NCBI RefSeq assembly: GCF_000620505.1
Contig: NZ_KK211144.1
Location: forward strand, 725,824-789,823
Source: Sulfitobacter sp. 20_GPM-1509m
GTDB taxonomy: Bacteria; Pseudomonadota; Alphaproteobacteria; Rhodobacterales; Rhodobacteraceae
DNA length: 64,000 bases
Reading direction: 5' to 3'
Shown here: positions 52,135 through 60,892 of the stretch, piece by piece
Position numbering within the stretch: the stretch's first letter is position 1
How the letters are laid out: every line of letters starts with the position of its first letter
Notes under the pieces: model-generated
Told to the model about the DNA's origin: nothing
What the model saw: the letters and a program-made list of their open reading frames with translations, nothing else
Database searches by the model: none
Made by a program: the position numbers and the translations under genes

Positions 52135-53570
52135 CAGCAGTACTTCAGGTCCATGTAGTCGCTCAGCCCGTGGCGGGATCCTTCTCGACCAAGCCCGGAT
52201 TGCTTTATCCCGCCAAACGGCGCCGCCTCGGTCGAGATCAGGCCGGTGTTAACGCCGACCATGCCACATTCCAGACGTTCCATCATCTGCCAGATGCGGC
52301 CAATATCCCGGCTATAAACATAGGACGCGAGGCCGACCTCGGTCCGGTTCGCTGCGTCGACCACCTCATCAAGAGTGGAGAAACGGAACACCGGCGCCAG
52401 CGGGCCAAAGGTTTCTTCACGTGCGACGGCCATATCAGCGGTCACATCGCGCAGCACGGTTGGCTGAAAGAACGTGCCGCCGAGACTGTGCAAATCGCCC
52501 CCGGTGGTCACGCGCGCACCGCGGCGGGTGGCGTCGCCGATATGCTCGCGAACCTTGTCCAGCGCGGCTTTGCTGATCAGGGGGCCGATGACCGCATCCC
52601 CGGCAAAGCCGTCGCCGACGTTCAGTCCGGCAACGGCATGGGTCAGCTTTTCGGTAAAGGCCTCGTATACACTGTCTTGAACGTAGATCCTGTTGGTGCA
52701 GACACATGTCTGACCGGCATTGCGGAATTTCGAGACAACCGCACCTTCGACCGCTGCATCCAGATCGGCGTCGTCAAAGACAATGAAAGGAGCGTTTCCA
52801 CCCAATTCCAACGAGAGTTTCTTGATCTGATCTGCACCCTGCCGCATCAGGATGCGCCCGACCTTCGTCGATCCGGTGAAGCTGATCTTGCGCACAGCGG
52901 GGTTCTCGCAAAACTCCAGCCCCATACCCGAACTGTCGGACGACGGCAGAACCGACAGCACGCCCGGCGGCACCCCCGCCTGTTCGGCCAGACGTGCCAG
53001 CGCAAGCGCAGACAGCGGCGTTTCACATGCGGGTTTGACGATGATGGCGCAGCCCGCCGCCAAGGCGGGGGCGACTTTGCGCGTGACCATCGCATTCGGA
53101 AAGTTCCAGGGCGTGATTGCCCCGACAACACCGACAGGCTGGTGCATGACAAGCAGCCGCTTGTCGGTTTGATGGCCGGGAATGGTCTCGCCATAGACGC
53201 GCTTTGCCTCTTCGGCGAACCATTCGATAAAGCTGGCACCGTAAAGGATTTCGCTTTTTGCCTCGGCCAGGGGCTTGCCCATCTCGGCGGTCAGGATGGT
53301 GGCCAGACTGTCACAGTTGGCCTGGATAAGGTCAAACCACCGGCGCAAGATCTGTGCCCGATCCTTTGCCGTGCGTGCGGCCCAGGCTTTCTGGGCCGCA
53401 CCGGCACTTGCAATCGCCCTCTTTGTATCAGCGCGACTGCAATCGGCAACCTGGGCCAGAACCTCGCCGTTTGACGGGTTTGTCACCGCGAAACGCTGGT
53501 CCGTTGCATGCCAGTCCCCGGCGACAAAGGCGTCTTTCTGCAGCAGGTCCGGATTGGACAGGTTCATCAT
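52122..53570 (-). CDS. Succinate-semialdehyde dehydrogenase, GabD/TgnE type
   Basis: This 482-residue NAD(P)-dependent aldehyde dehydrogenase has GFTGST-like cofactor loop (SFTGSTKVG near 234), ELGGNAPFIVF with the catalytic Glu (near 257-267), and the catalytic Cys in NAGQTCVCTNR (near 291). These features are typical of succinate-semialdehyde dehydrogenases. It is the last gene of the seven-gene operon, overlapping the BCCT gene. In the trigonelline pathway this step feeds succinate into the TCA cycle. ATG 53570 is given; ATG 53567 is equally possible. Confidence 0.88.
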   Translation of the reverse strand: MMNLSNPDLLQKDAFVAGDWHATDQRFAVTNPSNGEVLAQVADCSRADTKRAIASAGAAQKAWAARTAKDRAQILRRWFDLIQANCDSLATILTAEMGKPLAEAKSEILYGASFIEWFAEEAKRVYGETIPGHQTDKRLLVMHQPVGVVGAITPWNFPNAMVTRKVAPALAAGCAIIVKPACETPLSALALARLAEQAGVPPGVLSVLPSSDSSGMGLEFCENPAVRKISFTGSTKVGRILMRQGADQIKKLSLELGGNAPFIVFDDADLDAAVEGAVVSKFRNAGQTCVCTNRIYVQDSVYEAFTEKLTHAVAGLNVGDGFAGDAVIGPLISKAALDKVREHIGDATRRGARVTTGGDLHSLGGTFFQPTVLRDVTADMAVAREETFGPLAPVFRFSTLDEVVDAANRTEVGLASYVYSRDIGRIWQMMERLECGMVGVNTGLISTEAAPFGGIKQSGLGREGSRHGLSDYMDLKYCCLSI

Positions 53571-55249
53571 TTGACGCTTTCGTTTGCGCTGTAGTCGATC
53601 GCCGGTGACATGTGTGCACGCTCTTGGCGCGCGCGCATGCCGTCGCGGATCAGCGCCTTGATAAGGGCGACGCCCATCAGCGCCATCACCACCGAAAACG
53701 GCAGGGCTCCGATGATCATTGCAGTGTTGATGGCATCCAGACCGCCAGCCGCGAGAAGGCCGCCAATGACCAGGGTCAGGATCACACCCCAGGTCAGGAT
53801 ATGGACATGCGATTTCTGTCCATCATCGCCCGCAGCCGAAATCGTGTTGATGATCAGGATCGCCGAGTCAGCCGACGTTACCAGATACGTCATCAGCAGG
53901 ACGACAATCACAGCCGACATCAGTTGCGCCAGCACGGGCGACAGCAAAAAGTTCACGATCTCGAACAACTGCGAACTGATGCCCGCATCGACGATCAGGT
54001 CGCCAGCCCCGCCATTCAATGTCAGATCAATCGCCGTCCCACCGGCAAAGGAGAACCAGACACAGTGGATGATCGTCGGCACGATCATCGCACCCAGAAC
54101 ATATTCGCGGATCGTCCGCCCCTTGGAAATACGCGCAAGGAACAATCCCACGAAGGGTGCGAACGCAATCCACCACGCCCAGTAGAAAATGGTCCAGGCC
54201 CCCTGCCAGCCGGCAAGCTGTGTGGCGGTGCTTTCGGCAACCCCGTCAGAGCGCCAGATTGTCACCAGCATCGCGGGCAAACTCGTCAGATAATCCCAAA
54301 GCCCAACCGCCAGCGATTGCAGCGCAAACAAGGTCGAGCCGAAGATCAGCAGAAAGGCCAGGACGAAAAACGACAGGCCCATGTTTATGTTGGACAGCCA
54401 TTTGATCCCCTTGCCAATGCCCGAAAGCGCCGAGAGGGTCGACAGAGCCATCACCACGACAAGCGCCAGCAGCATCGCGAGCAGCGTTGGCGTGCTCTCG
54501 TCATTCATCAACCAGTCCATGCCGGTTATGTTGTGAATGCCTGCCGCAAACTGCGAAACGCCATAGCCCAGCGTGACCGCGACCCCCAGAACCGTCGCGA
54601 TAACAGAGATGATGTCGACGATATGGCCAAGCGGCCCCTCCAGCGCACGGCCAAAGAGCGGCGTCAGGCCCGAGCGGATCGTCAGCGGCAGGCCGCGGAC
54701 ATAGCCGAAGAAAGCCAGCGCCAGCCCGATCATGCCGTAACATCCCCACGCCGACAGCCCCCAGTGAAAGAACGACCACTTCATCGCCTCGCGCACATTG
54801 TCCGGATCAAGGGCGGTCGTGTCGCCCATGATCACCGCCGGATTGGAGGCAAAGTGATAAAGCGGCTCGGCCGTCGAATAGGTCAGCATGCCGATGCCTG
54901 TTCCGGCGCCGATCATCATCGCGATCCACGAAAAGCTTGAGAATTCGGGACGGCTGTCCGGGGCGCCCAGGCGGATGCGACCGGTGGCGGGCCACAGCGC
55001 CAAAGCCACGCAAACCACCAGATAAAAGGCCATGACGTACATGTACCAAGTGCCCGTGTTGGCGTCGATTGTGGTCCGGATTTGTGTCAGCGCAGACCCC
55101 GCAGACCCCGGAAAGACGATGGCCCAGATGATCAGGATACCGATCAGGCTTTTTGACCCCAAGGCAACGGCTTTTGAAAACCCTTCGTAGAAACCGCTTT
55201 GCGCGGTCGATATATCCAGATCGTTGACCGGTGGTTTTATCGCGTTCAT
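53567..55249 (-). CDS. BCCT family transporter (betaine/choline/carnitine type)
   Basis: This 560-residue protein has 12 predicted transmembrane helices. The Trp-rich segment IFYWAWWIAFAPFVGLFLARISKGRTIREY (seen as YWAWWIAFAPFVGLF, near 350) and the GxGxGIG segment MIGAGTGIGMLTYSTAEP are diagnostic of BCCT transporters, which import compounds with a quaternary ammonium or sulfonium group. Trigonelline is such a betaine, which suits its place inside the operon between two aldehyde dehydrogenases. GGGAG lies 6 nt upstream of ATG 55249; ATG 55252 is an alternative. Confidence 0.9.
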   Translation of the reverse strand: MNAIKPPVNDLDISTAQSGFYEGFSKAVALGSKSLIGILIIWAIVFPGSAGSALTQIRTTIDANTGTWYMYVMAFYLVVCVALALWPATGRIRLGAPDSRPEFSSFSWIAMMIGAGTGIGMLTYSTAEPLYHFASNPAVIMGDTTALDPDNVREAMKWSFFHWGLSAWGCYGMIGLALAFFGYVRGLPLTIRSGLTPLFGRALEGPLGHIVDIISVIATVLGVAVTLGYGVSQFAAGIHNITGMDWLMNDESTPTLLAMLLALVVVMALSTLSALSGIGKGIKWLSNINMGLSFFVLAFLLIFGSTLFALQSLAVGLWDYLTSLPAMLVTIWRSDGVAESTATQLAGWQGAWTIFYWAWWIAFAPFVGLFLARISKGRTIREYVLGAMIVPTIIHCVWFSFAGGTAIDLTLNGGAGDLIVDAGISSQLFEIVNFLLSPVLAQLMSAVIVVLLMTYLVTSADSAILIINTISAAGDDGQKSHVHILTWGVILTLVIGGLLAAGGLDAINTAMIIGALPFSVVMALMGVALIKALIRDGMRARQERAHMSPAIDYSANESVK

Positions 55250-55275
55250 CATGTTCTCCCCCCTTGATGATCGTT

Positions 55276-56742
55276 TCAGCGCATGACGAACGGATCCGGT
55301 ATCGGATCATCGCTTGTCCGCAGCCAGACGGTCTTGACCGTCGTGTAGTCCAGCGCTGCGGCAAGGCCGCCTTCGCGTCCATGCCCGGACAATCCGTGCC
55401 CCCCAAAGGGCGCGATGGGACTGACGGCGCGGTAGGTGTTCACCCAGACAACCCCGGACCGGATGTTTCGGATCATCCGATGTGTACGGGTCAGATCGCG
55501 GGTGAACAGCCCCGCCGCCAGCCCGAACTCGGTCGCGTTTGCAAGCTGCAGAGCCTCGGCTTCGGTGTCGAACCCGACGGCCGACAGGACCGGACCAAAG
55601 AACTCACGCTGAACGCAGGGCGCCTGCGGCGCGTCGGAACAGTCAAGAACCGTGGGCGGAAAGAAGAACCCTGCGCGGTCCAGGGGCTGCCCCCCGGTCA
55701 CAAGACGTGCGCCCTGCTCCAGCGAATCCGCAATCAGACGCTGCGCATGTTCGATCTGACGCGCGGTGCACAGCGGTCCGACCTCTGTCGCCATGTCGTC
55801 GGGCGCGCCGATCACAACCGCTTCCGCCTTTTCGCGCAGCCTGCCCAGAAACGCATCCTTGATCGTGTTCTGCACGATCAGCCGCGAACCGGCGACGCAG
55901 CTCTGTCCCGAAGCCGCAAAGATCCCCGAAATCTGCGCGTTCACCGCGCTTTCGATATTGGCGTCCTCGAAGACGATGAAAGGCGACTTGCCCCCCAGCT
56001 CCAGCGAGGTCGAAGCAAGGTTCTCGGCCGAATTGCGCACGATATGGCGCGCGGTCTCGGGTCCGCCGGTAAAGGCGACATGTGCCACGTCCGGATGGCG
56101 CGTCAGCACCGAGCCGCACTCCTCTGCGAACCCGGTGATGACATTCAGGACGCCCTTGGGAAAACCCGCCTGATCAAAGATGCGGGCGAATTCCAGCAAC
56201 GGTGCTGGCGCTTCCTCGGATGCTTTCAGAACGACCGTACAGCCCGCCGCCAATGCCGGGCCGATCTTGACCGCGGACAGGAACAGCTGGGAATTCCATG
56301 GAACGATCGCGGCGACCACACCAATCGGCTCCCGACGCAGCCAGACCTCCATATCAGGCTTGTCGATCGGCAAATGCGCGCCTTCGATCTTGTCGGCAAG
56401 CCCCGCGTAATAGCGGTAATATTCTGCGACATATGCGATCTGGGCGCTGGTTTCGCGGATGATCTTGCCGGTATCGCGGGTTTCAAGCGCAGCCAGTCGC
56501 GGCGCGTGTTCCGCAACAAGATCCGCCAGCCGCATCAGCAGTTTGCCACGCTGGCTCGCGGTCATCCCGGCCCATTCCGGCGCGTGAAACGCGTGATGCG
56601 CGGCATCGACGGCGCGGTTCACATCCGCGCGCCGGGCCTCGGGCATCAGCGCCCAGGGACGCCCTGTCGCCGGGTCCAGGCTTTCGAATTGAGATGCGCC
56701 ATCTGAAAAAGCGCCGTCGATGTATTGCTGAAATTCTTGCAT
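55276..56742 (-). CDS. Aldehyde dehydrogenase, TgnC-like candidate
   Basis: This 488-residue NAD(P)-dependent aldehyde dehydrogenase has the AIVPWNSQLFLS segment, cofactor loop AFTGGPETARH, ELGGKSPFIVF with the catalytic Glu, and the catalytic Cys in ASGQSCVAGSR (near 290). It is distinct from the SSADH encoded two genes downstream. In the trigonelline pathway a dedicated dehydrogenase oxidises the semialdehyde/hydroxybutyrolactone ring-cleavage product, and this gene would fill that role. The gap to the upstream monooxygenase gene is 9 nt. Confidence 0.85.
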   Translation of the reverse strand: MQEFQQYIDGAFSDGASQFESLDPATGRPWALMPEARRADVNRAVDAAHHAFHAPEWAGMTASQRGKLLMRLADLVAEHAPRLAALETRDTGKIIRETSAQIAYVAEYYRYYAGLADKIEGAHLPIDKPDMEVWLRREPIGVVAAIVPWNSQLFLSAVKIGPALAAGCTVVLKASEEAPAPLLEFARIFDQAGFPKGVLNVITGFAEECGSVLTRHPDVAHVAFTGGPETARHIVRNSAENLASTSLELGGKSPFIVFEDANIESAVNAQISGIFAASGQSCVAGSRLIVQNTIKDAFLGRLREKAEAVVIGAPDDMATEVGPLCTARQIEHAQRLIADSLEQGARLVTGGQPLDRAGFFFPPTVLDCSDAPQAPCVQREFFGPVLSAVGFDTEAEALQLANATEFGLAAGLFTRDLTRTHRMIRNIRSGVVWVNTYRAVSPIAPFGGHGLSGHGREGGLAAALDYTTVKTVWLRTSDDPIPDPFVMR

Positions 56743-56751
56743 GACATTTTC

Positions 56752-57789
56752 CTATGAGAAAGCCGGCATGACCTTTTCGATGAACCGCTCCAGAGAGGCC
56801 TTCTTGCGGTCGAACGACATGCTGGAATCGATCCAGAAGGCGTATTCATCATAGCCAAGGTCTTCGTAGTGCTTCAGCCGTTCGATCACGGCCTCAGGCT
56901 CGCCGATCACCAGATCACGTTCCATCGCTTCGGGCGAATAGAAAGGATGCGCGGCGATATCCGCGTCGCTGAGCGGCTCGATCAATCCTTGCGTGATCTC
57001 GCGCTTGTTCATGAACCAGGCGCCGAAATAATTGTAAAAGCGGTTCAGTTCCTCGGCGGCCTTTTTCACATCCGCGCCGCTGTCCGCGACATAGGTGTGT
57101 TGCAGCAGCATGATCTTCGGGCGTGGCTGATCGGCGAACTTTTCGCAGGCCGCGTTGAAGGTGTTCATCAACAGCGTGATCTCTTCCTCGCCCTTCCACA
57201 GCGGCGTGACCTGCACGTTGCAGCCATTTGAAATGGCGAACTCGTGGCTGTTGGGGTCACGGGCCGCGACCCAGATCGGCGGCCCGTCTTTCTGAACGGG
57301 CTGCGGCGCAGAGGTTGTCTTGGGAAACTCAAAGAACTCACCCTGATGGGCATAGTCTCCGGCCCACAGGGATTTGACCGCCGGGATCAGCTCGCGCATC
57401 CGCAGGCCCGCGCCCCAGGCATCGAGGCCGGGCAAAAGACGCTCGTATTCAAAGTTATAGGCACCACGTGCGACCCCCAGCTCCAGGCGGCCTTCGGTGA
57501 TGATGTCGGTCATCGCCGCTTCACCCGCAAGCCGGATCGGATGCCAGAACGGCGCGATCACGGTGCCGGTGCCAAGCCGCAGGTTCTTGGTGTGACGCGC
57601 AATGTCGACCAGATTCAAGAAGGGGTTCGGCGCGATGGTAAAGTTCATGCCGTGATGCTCGCCCGTCCAGACGGCGTGCATGCCGCCCTGATCGGCGATG
57701 CGACACAGTTCCAGAAACTCGTCATACAGCTTGCGCTGATCCTGATCGGCCGAGATCCGTTCCATATGTGCAAAAAGTGAGAATTTCAT
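56752..57789 (-). CDS. Luciferase-like flavin-dependent monooxygenase, TgnB-like candidate
   Basis: This 345-residue protein belongs to the bacterial luciferase-like monooxygenase superfamily (TIM barrel using reduced FMN). The N-terminus MKFSLFAHMER, TGEHHGMNF and RLELGVARGAYNFEYERLL segments are typical. The ATG at 57789 is the family start; the frame to 57918 reads into the reductase gene. With the flavin reductase 4 nt upstream it forms a two-component oxygenase. By cluster content the likely reaction is direct oxidative opening of an N-methylpyridinium ring, as TgnB does; pyridine or other N-heterocycles are alternatives. Confidence 0.87.
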   Translation of the reverse strand: MKFSLFAHMERISADQDQRKLYDEFLELCRIADQGGMHAVWTGEHHGMNFTIAPNPFLNLVDIARHTKNLRLGTGTVIAPFWHPIRLAGEAAMTDIITEGRLELGVARGAYNFEYERLLPGLDAWGAGLRMRELIPAVKSLWAGDYAHQGEFFEFPKTTSAPQPVQKDGPPIWVAARDPNSHEFAISNGCNVQVTPLWKGEEEITLLMNTFNAACEKFADQPRPKIMLLQHTYVADSGADVKKAAEELNRFYNYFGAWFMNKREITQGLIEPLSDADIAAHPFYSPEAMERDLVIGEPEAVIERLKHYEDLGYDEYAFWIDSSMSFDRKKASLERFIEKVMPAFS

Positions 57790-57793
57790 AGTG

Positions 57794-58708
57794 CTACCTC
57801 CCTGCCGAAAGCGTGCGGACCTGTCCGGTCTGTTGATTGCCGTAGTAAACGCCGAAATTGCCGACCTGCGATTCTTCGCGGAAGCGGCGCAGCATCTGTC
57901 GGCTGGCCGGGTCCACAAAACGCGCGACGCAGTCGTCGGTCAGCGCGGCAAAGTGACTGTTGCGTGGCTGACCTTCGCCAGCGACGCATTGAAACGTGAT
58001 GTGCTGACAGTTGCGATCCGTATCTTCGTAGACCGCATAGATGAATCCCGGTTCGGCCGTGATGCCGACATCGGCGATCAGACGCGTCACCGCATCAGAC
58101 ACCCCGGCCTTGCCCACGCGCGTCTGGGGCAGCGCAAGCGCGCCGCCATCATCGATAACCAGCACCCTGCCCGCACGCTCGATCAGCACGGAAACAATCA
58201 TATCCAGGTTCTGCTCCAACGCAGCCAGTTCAGCCGCTGGCGTGACATAGGCCCCACGCGCATAGCCAAGCGCCGGCGCCGGGCTGGCCTCGAATGCCTC
58301 TACATGACCGATCAGGATGACATGGTCCCCCGCATCGACAGTCTTGTACATCGAACAATCGAACCACGCCGACGCACCGTCGATGACAGGCCCGCCATTC
58401 GGCCCTTCGTGCCAGTCCACATTCGCAAAGCGATCCTCGGCCGGGCGGGCAAAGGTGTTTGAAACGTCCCTTTGTGTCTCGGACAGGATGTTGACAGCGA
58501 ACCCGTCGGCCTGCGTGAAGGCCGTGAAATTGCGCGATGTATTGGCAAGGCAGACCAGCACCAGCGGCGGATCAAGCGACACCGAAGTGAACGAGTTCGC
58601 GGTGAACCCCATCGGTGCACCGTCAGATCCCTTGGCCGTCACCACGGTCACACCCGTCATGAATGTGCCGAAAGCATTGCGCAGTTCGCGCGGGTCGTGT
58701 TGCGTCAT
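57794..58708 (-). CDS. Flavin reductase with C-terminal Nudix-like domain, TgnA-like candidate
   Basis: This 304-residue protein has an N-terminal flavin-reductase-like domain (about 5-160, with TGVTVVTAKGSDG and GFTANSFTSVSLDPPLVLVC, cited here as separate shorter segments). A C-terminal region of about 140 residues resembles a Nudix fold (RVLVIDDGG, LPQTRVGKAG, EVG-like helix) but lacks the REXXEE catalytic motif. Usual HpaC/RutF reductases are about 165-190 residues, so this is a fusion. It would supply reduced flavin to the monooxygenase encoded next. The extra domain may sense the substrate. It overlaps the hydrolase gene by 4 nt. Confidence 0.85.
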   Translation of the reverse strand: MTQHDPRELRNAFGTFMTGVTVVTAKGSDGAPMGFTANSFTSVSLDPPLVLVCLANTSRNFTAFTQADGFAVNILSETQRDVSNTFARPAEDRFANVDWHEGPNGGPVIDGASAWFDCSMYKTVDAGDHVILIGHVEAFEASPAPALGYARGAYVTPAAELAALEQNLDMIVSVLIERAGRVLVIDDGGALALPQTRVGKAGVSDAVTRLIADVGITAEPGFIYAVYEDTDRNCQHITFQCVAGEGQPRNSHFAALTDDCVARFVDPASRQMLRRFREESQVGNFGVYYGNQQTGQVRTLSAGR

Positions 58709-59517
58709 GACGTTCCCTCCAGTTCGTCCTTGGTGGCCAGCCAGTCGCGCATCTCTCGATTCACGACATCCGCAGCCGTCAGATTGACCATGTGGCGGTG
58801 CCCCTCGATCACCGCCGCACGCCCTTTTGGTGCCGCTTCCGCCATCGCCCGTGACATGGCGGGGGTCGAATTCGGATCGTCCTGCCCCGTCAGCGCAAGC
58901 AGCGGGCAGGCGATGTCCGAGAATTCATCCGCATAGGTCGCGTCGCCAGAGGCAAAAGCGGCATAGGCCGTGGCATAGGCCGACGGATCGACCGAGCGGA
59001 GCCAGCCTTCAACCTGCGCGCAGGCATCCGCATTGGCCTGCCCGTCACCGAACCAGCGGCGCAGAGGCGTGATCGTGTCGAAATCACCCTCGTCGATGAC
59101 CTTCGCCCGCGCCTCGACGGCTGCGCGCATTTCGCGATCACGGCGAAAAACGCCGTTCAACAGCGCCACACGGGCCACCATCTCCGGGTGGCTGACCGCG
59201 AAACCGCCTGCGATCAGCGCGCCCATGGAATGGCCCGCAAGGCTGACCCGCCGCAACCCCAGACGGTTCAGGACCCGATGCAGCCATGTGACGAAATCCG
59301 CCAGCGTGCTGCCCCGTGCCAGCGGGTCACTCGCTCCGTGGCCCGGCATGTCCAGCGCGATCACCCGATGCGTGCGCGCCAGGTCGTCCATCTGCGGCCA
59401 CCACGCGGCGGACTGCATGCCCACCCCGTGGATCAGGACAAGCGGATCGCCCTGCCCCTGCTCGCGATAAGCGACGGCGCCCAGCCCCTCAGACGGCGGC
59501 AGGATTTTCAACGTCAT
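58705..59517 (-). CDS. Alpha/beta hydrolase, TgnD-like candidate
   Basis: This 270-residue alpha/beta-fold hydrolase has the oxyanion segment LIHGVGMQS (about 27-35), nucleophile elbow AGHSMG (Ser near 101), the acid in a TGQDDPN segment, and the catalytic His in EGHRHMV. In the trigonelline pathway a hydrolase splits the N-methylformamido-methylene-succinate intermediate into CO2, methylamine, formate and succinate semialdehyde. The ATG at 59517 overlaps the upstream DUF1185 gene by 29 nt; a TTG at 59523 is less likely. Confidence 0.85.
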   Translation of the reverse strand: MTLKILPPSEGLGAVAYREQGQGDPLVLIHGVGMQSAAWWPQMDDLARTHRVIALDMPGHGASDPLARGSTLADFVTWLHRVLNRLGLRRVSLAGHSMGALIAGGFAVSHPEMVARVALLNGVFRRDREMRAAVEARAKVIDEGDFDTITPLRRWFGDGQANADACAQVEGWLRSVDPSAYATAYAAFASGDATYADEFSDIACPLLALTGQDDPNSTPAMSRAMAEAAPKGRAAVIEGHRHMVNLTAADVVNREMRDWLATKDELEGTS

Positions 59518-60091
59518 GGCCAAGCTCTTTCAAATCCTGATAACGATCACCGATGCGGTGATGCGGACGCCCCCCGATCGAAGCACCCAGCGCGATCACG
59601 ATTTCATCCGCCGCAGGCGCATCCGCGACCGAAAGCTGGATGGTCAGATAATGGCTGCGCTTTCCGCCATCGTTCTTGTCCATCAACGGGATCATCAGCG
59701 GTGCGTTCGCCGGTCCACGCGTGTTGCAGAACGCCAGATAGGACTTTGCGCCAACGGCTTCACGGTAATGATTGCCAAAGCGCAGCGTGTGTATCAGCGC
59801 CGAGGCGTGCTCGACCTCTCCATCCGTGCCGACGATGGCGGACTTGCCGTAGCCTTCGACCTTGTCGCCGCCGCCCGCCGCATCAAGAACCATCCGCGTA
59901 AGCAACTTGCCCAGGCCGGGCGCGCAGTTTTCGATCTCGGGCTTCAGATCTTCGACAAACCCCTGTCCGGCCCACGGGTTTTTGATGACTGCGACGGCTG
60001 CAATCATCTTCAGGGGGACCGGCGCGGCCTTGCCACCCTCGATCAAGGTCTCTTCGACATGAAGCAGCGTCTTGCGGATTTCGGCGGTCAT
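59489..60091 (-). CDS. DUF1185 (amino acid synthesis family) protein
   Basis: This 200-residue protein matches the family named amino acid synthesis protein/DUF1185 (segments KNPWAGQGFVEDLKPEI, GKSAIVGTDGEVEHASALIH, DAPAADEIVIALGAS). The activity of the family is not settled. In the characterised trigonelline cluster a conserved hypothetical protein assists the last steps, and this may be its counterpart; I infer this from memory of the cluster composition. It is the first gene of the operon and is divergent from the GntR regulator. Confidence 0.8.
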   Translation of the reverse strand: MTAEIRKTLLHVEETLIEGGKAAPVPLKMIAAVAVIKNPWAGQGFVEDLKPEIENCAPGLGKLLTRMVLDAAGGGDKVEGYGKSAIVGTDGEVEHASALIHTLRFGNHYREAVGAKSYLAFCNTRGPANAPLMIPLMDKNDGGKRSHYLTIQLSVADAPAADEIVIALGASIGGRPHHRIGDRYQDLKELGHDVENPAAV

Positions 60092-60122
60092 GAAACGCGT
60101 TCCCTAATTTAGAATCAATCTT

Positions 60123-60157
60123 CGTATGCATGAATACCGTAATACAATCTTACAATC
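60123..60157. promoter_or_regulatory. Candidate operator region between DUF1185 and gntR
   Basis: The 105-bp divergent gap is AT-rich. It contains GTAT(60124-60127)/ATAC(60134-60137) arms around GCATGA, and a direct repeat TACAATC (60143-60149 and 60151-60157). Either could bind the adjacent FCD regulator. Confidence 0.4.
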
Positions 60158-60196
60158 AACCTTGCCGTTCGGTGCCCGGCTTGCTAGGTCTCGGTC

Positions 60197-60892
60197 ATGG
60201 AAAATCCCGGCCTCAGCAGGATCAATCATCAGCCTTCGACATTGCGAGATGTCGTTCTGGATCACCTGCGCAATGCGATCATCGATGGCGTCTTCAAGCC
60301 CGGCGAACGGCTTGTGGAACGCGTCCTGTGCGAACGACTCGGCGTCAGCCGCACCGTGGTGCGTGAAACGTTGCGGTATCTGGACGCAGAAGGTCTGGTC
60401 GAGCACATCCCGCACCGCGGCCCCATCGTCGCCAGCATGACATGGGCCCAGGCCAGGCAGATCTATGATATTCGCCGTATGCTCGAGACGGCTGCTGCAA
60501 TGTCATGCGCCGAACGGATGACGGACACCCTCGCCGAAAAGTTGCGCACCGCCCTCGCAGAGCTTGAAGCCGCCAGCCGCACGCAGGAGCCGGGGGCTTT
60601 GTTCAAAGCCTCGACAGCTTTCTACGGCCTGATCTTCGAGGGCGCGGGCCATGACATCGCGTGGGAGGTCGTCCAGCGCCTGAATGGCCGGATCTCGCGA
60701 TTGCGGATCATGACCCTGACAAGTTCCGACCGCACAATCTCGGGGCCACAGCACATGCGCCAGATCTGCGATGCGATCATCGGACGCGACCCAGAAGCAG
60801 CATTGAATGCCGTCGAAGCGCATCTGGCGGACGCCAAGGCCGTCGCCAAAAGGCTTCTCGCGCAGGAAACCAGCGGAGATACCAAACAGTGA
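60197..60892 (+). CDS. GntR family regulator, FCD domain, of the adjacent catabolic operon
   Basis: This 231-residue regulator has a winged helix at about 15-80 (GVSRTVVRETLRYLDAEGLVEH in the recognition region) and an FCD domain at about 90-215. It is divergent from the seven-gene operon and co-transcribed with the DUF1330 and CMD genes (GTGA overlap), so it is the probable local regulator responding to the substrate or an intermediate. Confidence 0.87.
   Translation: MENPGLSRINHQPSTLRDVVLDHLRNAIIDGVFKPGERLVERVLCERLGVSRTVVRETLRYLDAEGLVEHIPHRGPIVASMTWAQARQIYDIRRMLETAAAMSCAERMTDTLAEKLRTALAELEAASRTQEPGALFKASTAFYGLIFEGAGHDIAWEVVQRLNGRISRLRIMTLTSSDRTISGPQHMRQICDAIIGRDPEAALNAVEAHLADAKAVAKRLLAQETSGDTKQ

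Noticed and set aside
57794..59517. A Rut (pyrimidine ring-opening) operon
   Set aside because: Monooxygenase, reductase and hydrolase are shared with Rut, but RutB, RutC and RutE are missing and two aldehyde dehydrogenases, DUF1185 and a BCCT transporter are present instead.
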